Of a stretch of 64,000 nt of DNA, positions 61,610-64,000 are shown piece by piece; the first letter of the stretch is position 1; every line of letters starts with the position of its first letter. The DNA is taken from positions 1 to 64,000 of the forward strand of contig JANQOW010000015.1 in NCBI GenBank assembly GCA_028285595.1, given 5' to 3'. The position numbers were made by a program, and so were the translations under genes. The notes under the pieces are model-generated. The model did not search any database. It had not been told where the DNA came from and worked only from the letters and a program-made list of their open reading frames with translations. The stretch comes from Hyphomicrobiales bacterium (GTDB taxonomy: Bacteria > Pseudomonadota > Alphaproteobacteria > Rhizobiales > CAJQND01).

Positions 61610-62353
61610 TCACGGAGCAATGGCCGCTTCGAGAACCTCGCCAATGTCGTCCCGCACCACCAGATCGGCAAAACGGTCGAACGGCGTCTCCTCCCGGTTG
61701 ATAATGACCAGTTTTGCGCCGTTTTGGGCCGCCACAAGAGGGAAACTCGCCGCTGGCTGGACCGCGAGAGACGATCCGATGGCCAGGAACAGATCGCACG
61801 ACAGGCTGGCCATCTCCGCCCGGCGCATCTCCTCTTCCGGCATGGCCTGACCGAACGAGATCGTGGCGGTTTTCACCAGCCCTCCGCAGGCCGTACACGT
61901 GGGACACTCTCCGGTTCTCTCAAACTCTTCGGCGCACCAGACCATTTCGTGGCGCGTGTCACAGGCCAGGCACTTGGCGTAGGTGCCGTTGCCATGCAAT
62001 TCGATGATGGCCGTGGGCGGAAGGCCGGAGGCCTGGTGCAGATTGTCGATGTTCTGGGTGATCAGCTCGGGCATCTTGCCGTCACTGTGCAGGCGATGCA
62101 GCGCTTTGTGGCCGCGCCCGGGCTGAACGTCCAGGTGCTCGGACCGCAGCTTCAAGAACCGCCCCCAGGCCTCACGGCGCGCCTCAGGTTCGCTCACGAA
62201 GTCTCTGAAATCTATGGGTTTATTCTTCGTCCAGAATCCGCCGGGCGAGCGGAAATCAGGGATGCCGCATTCGGTGGAGATGCCGGCGCCGGTGAACCCG
62301 GTGATCCGGTCTGCGCCGGCAATCAGCTCTTTAAGGGCGTTCGCGGATGTCAT
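61610..62353 (-). CDS. cobB: NAD-dependent protein deacylase (Sir2/CobB family)
   Basis: A 247-residue sirtuin. NAD-binding GFTGAGISTECGIPDFRSPG, TQNIDNLHQ, and the catalytic His in IELHGNGTYAKC are present. So is a four-Cys zinc site (CLAC ... CPTC/CTAC). It has FRSPGGFWT, typical of class II/III bacterial sirtuins, and removes acyl groups from lysines using NAD. It is divergent from the glyoxalase gene with only 82 nt between starts. Confidence 0.93.
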   Translation of the reverse strand: MTSANALKELIAGADRITGFTGAGISTECGIPDFRSPGGFWTKNKPIDFRDFVSEPEARREAWGRFLKLRSEHLDVQPGRGHKALHRLHSDGKMPELITQNIDNLHQASGLPPTAIIELHGNGTYAKCLACDTRHEMVWCAEEFERTGECPTCTACGGLVKTATISFGQAMPEEEMRRAEMASLSCDLFLAIGSSLAVQPAASFPLVAAQNGAKLVIINREETPFDRFADLVVRDDIGEVLEAAIAP

Positions 62354-62435
62354 ATTTTTGTGTCTTCACCTGCCATTTGGGCCTGTATAGAACGTCAAGT
62401 GCAACAGGTCTTCACTCCAGCCGCAAGAGGGTTTC

Positions 62436-62855
62436 ATGAAGTTTCTCCACACTATGGTCCGGGTCAAGGATATTGATGCCTCCCTGGACTTCTACTGTAA
62501 TAAGCTCGGCATGGTGGAAAAGCGCCGCAACGACTATGAGGCCGGCCGTTTCACCCTGATCTTCCTGGCCGCGCCCGAAACGCCGGATGCGGAGTTGGAG
62601 CTGACCTATAACTGGGATCCGGAAGACTATGATGAAGGCCGCAACTTCGGCCATTTGGCGTTCGCGGTGGATAACATCTACGAGGCCTGCCAGAAGCTGA
62701 TGGACGGCGGTGTCACCATCAACCGGCCCCCGCGCGACGGGTTCATGGCCTTTGTGCGCTCGCCGGACAATATCTCGGTGGAACTGCTGCAGAAGGGCGA
62801 GCGCCTGGCTCCGCAGGAGCCTTGGGCGTCGATGGAGAATACCGGGCACTGGTAG
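62436..62855 (+). CDS. gloA: lactoylglutathione lyase (glyoxalase I)
   Basis: A 139-residue VOC-fold enzyme that isomerises the hemithioacetal of methylglyoxal and glutathione. It starts KFLHTMVRVKDIDASLDFYC with the first metal His. NFGHLAFAVDNIYEAC carries the second, and the Glu ligands lie in LELTYNWD and ISVELLQKG. This fits the Ni-type bacterial GloA, about 130 residues. AGAGGG precedes the ATG. Confidence 0.92.
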   Translation: MKFLHTMVRVKDIDASLDFYCNKLGMVEKRRNDYEAGRFTLIFLAAPETPDAELELTYNWDPEDYDEGRNFGHLAFAVDNIYEACQKLMDGGVTINRPPRDGFMAFVRSPDNISVELLQKGERLAPQEPWASMENTGHW

Positions 62856-62884
62856 AGGTTTGCGCTGGATCCCCGCCCCCAATC

Positions 62885-63403
62885 CGTCATCCCCGCGAAC
62901 GCGGGGACCCAGGGCGGCGTAGCTCGGAGGGTAGCGGCTCTGGGTCCCGGATATTTTGCTTTCGCAAAATTCCGGGATGACGATGGCTGTGGTGCTCGTC
63001 CCCCAATCCGCTCCCCTGCGTAGGCAGGGGTCCATAGCTCATACCGATCGGATGGCTGAGAAGGTCCCTGCTTTCGCAGGGACGCGGGCACCCCCGTCAT
63101 CCCCGCGAACGCGGGGACCCAGGGCGGCGTAGCTTGGAGGGTATCGGCGCTGGGTCCCGGATATTTTGCTTTCGCAAAATTTCGGGATGACGAAACTGCT
63201 GTAACGCCCTGCCCCTATCCGCTCCCCTGCGAAGGCAGGGGTCCATAGCTCACACCGATCGGATGGCTGAGAAGGTCCCTGCTTTCGCAGGGACGCGGGC
63301 ACCCCCGTCATCCCCGCGAACGCGGGGACCCAGGGCGGCGTTGCTCGGAGGGTATCGGCGCTGGGTCCCGGATATTTTGCTTTCGCAAAATTCCGGGATG
63401 ACG
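62885..63403. repeat. tandem array of structured dispersed repeats
   Basis: Three 98-nt copies of unit A (62885-62982, 63095-63192, 63306-63403) alternate with two copies of unit B (about 63003-63094 and 63214-63305), giving a period of about 210 nt. In unit A, CGTCAT pairs with ATGACG, CCCCGC with GCGGGG, ACCCAG with CTGGGT, and CCCGGA plus TTTTGC with GCAAAA plus TCCGGG. This predicts a four-arm cloverleaf. Unit B holds CCCCTGC/GCAGGGG and GTCCCTGC-TTTC-GCAGGGAC hairpins. No coding function is supported. It resembles REP/BIME-type palindromic repeats. Confidence 0.88.
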
Positions 63404-63437
63404 ATGGGTGTGGTGGCCGCCTCCCCAATCCGCGCCT

Positions 63438-64000
63438 CTACTGCCGCCAGCCGGGATACTCCCGGTCCACCAGGCGCAGGTACGCGGGCCATTCCGGCAG
63501 CAGCACGTCCGCGCCGGCTTGCGCCAATCCGGTTTCAAACTGCTCGCGCGTGTGCTCCAGCACCTCCGGACGGATCTTCATCAGCTTGCCGCCGGTGGCC
63601 ATGGCTTTGAGCTGTACGCCCGCGCTGTCCTCAAAATGGTAGAGCCGGGTGAAGGCATGGGCGATCGTCGGGCCGCAGGTGACGATGCCGTGGTTGTAGA
63701 GCAGCAGCGTGTGGTTGGTCGGGCCGAAATCGGCCACAAGCCGCGCGCGCTCGTCCACATCCAGCGCAATGCCCTCAAACTCGTGATAGCCGATGCGGTC
63801 ATGGAACATGCAGCCCGTCTGGGTCATGGGCACAAAGCCGCCCTCAAGGCACGCCACGGCTGTTGAGTTGGTGGAATGGGTGTGCAGCACACATTGCAGA
63901 TCATGGCGCGCGGCATGGATGGCCGAATGGATCACATAGCCCGCCTTGTTCACCGGATAGGGGCTGTCATCCAGCTTGTTGCCGTCAAGATCGATCTTCA
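63438..64000 (-). CDS. class II aldolase/adducin family protein (5' partial)
   Basis: The frame runs off the right edge, so the N-terminus is missing. The visible part contains ARHDLQCVLHTHSTNSTAVA with two metal His, GIALDVDERARLVADFGPTN, and LLYNHGIVTCGPTIAHAFTR with the third His. These are typical of zinc-dependent class II aldolase/adducin proteins. Family members cleave sugar phosphates or act on other small molecules; the substrate is not shown. It ends 34 nt beyond the repeat array. Confidence 0.9.
   Translation of the reverse strand, partial: KIDLDGNKLDDSPYPVNKAGYVIHSAIHAARHDLQCVLHTHSTNSTAVACLEGGFVPMTQTGCMFHDRIGYHEFEGIALDVDERARLVADFGPTNHTLLLYNHGIVTCGPTIAHAFTRLYHFEDSAGVQLKAMATGGKLMKIRPEVLEHTREQFETGLAQAGADVLLPEWPAYLRLVDREYPGWRQ

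Noticed and set aside
62885..63403. CRISPR array
   Set aside because: Repeat period is about 210 nt, the 'spacers' are themselves repeated, and no cas genes are present.
63039..63492. Proteins with repeated ALGPRVRGDDG segments
   Set aside because: They are translations of the structured repeat array in several frames.

Overview
This GC-rich window most likely comes from the chromosome of an alphaproteobacterium of the Hyphomicrobiales (Rhizobiales) type. Pointers are perfect Irr-type iron control elements plus a RirA-like operator, a complex I NDUFS4-type accessory subunit, a two-domain cold-shock protein, CtrA-like boxes, VPLPA-CTERM proteins and a coxSLM-coxDEF cluster. No phage genes, transposases, rRNA or CRISPR arrays were seen.

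Layout. (1) 6-3184, minus strand: a Baeyer-Villiger-type monooxygenase followed by dgoK and dgoA, the last two steps of the D-galactonate (De Ley-Doudoroff) route. (2) 3793-13116, minus strand: a form II aerobic CO-dehydrogenase-like operon, coxS-coxL-coxM, a terminator, then coxD (MoxR AAA+), coxE (VWA), a split XdhC pair and a MoeA-like/MocA fusion. These encode a molybdenum hydroxylase and its cofactor-maturation machinery. (3) 13326-15385: a DUF4864 protein, a short flagellin and a small unknown protein. (4) 15555-35537: a surface-polysaccharide locus. The plus-strand half encodes a WbpE-like aminotransferase, methyltransferase, aldo/keto reductase, PglC-like phosphoglycosyl transferase, a TPP-dependent E1 alpha/beta pair and one GT4. 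The minus-strand half encodes CpsB, Wza, Wzc, a TPR-like protein, an O-antigen ligase-like protein, WbpM, a WbpB-WbpD fusion, Wzx and Wzy. The gene set predicts a glycan carrying a 2,3-diacetamido-uronic acid and possibly a branched-chain sugar made by the orphan E1 pair. (5) 36140-43824: mixed metabolism (FecR-like protein, M20 deacylase, amidinotransferase, a membrane protein with a frameshifted Tat-type sulfatase-like protein, an enolase-superfamily enzyme, an MDR oxidoreductase, a CBS protein).

(6) 44020-54670: after a DUF1737/PG-binding-like protein comes an iron-responsive region. It encodes imelysin, bacterioferritin-associated ferredoxin, an MFS transporter with a long His-rich tail, a single-chain full-length ABC transporter, and FbpA/FbpB ferric transport proteins. 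Irr-box and RirA-like palindromes lie before the imelysin, bfd and fbpA genes. (7) 54791-58393: a gene-poor, less GC-rich stretch with two paralogous VPLPA-CTERM proteins and an orphan protein, ending at the 3' end of a tRNA-Arg gene. (8) 58394-64000: tRNA-Arg(TCT), a complex I accessory subunit, tRNA-Pro(TGG), a beta-helix protein, a two-domain cold-shock protein, a sirtuin, glyoxalase I, a tandem array of structured repeats, and a class II aldolase running off the right edge.

The most unusual items are the E1 alpha/beta pair in a glycan locus without E2/E3, the dual iron-control sites with a possible leader ORF, the MFS plus one-chain ABC pair, and a 98-nt repeat whose arms predict a four-way-junction fold. 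All functional calls come from reading motifs and gene context; no database search was run.
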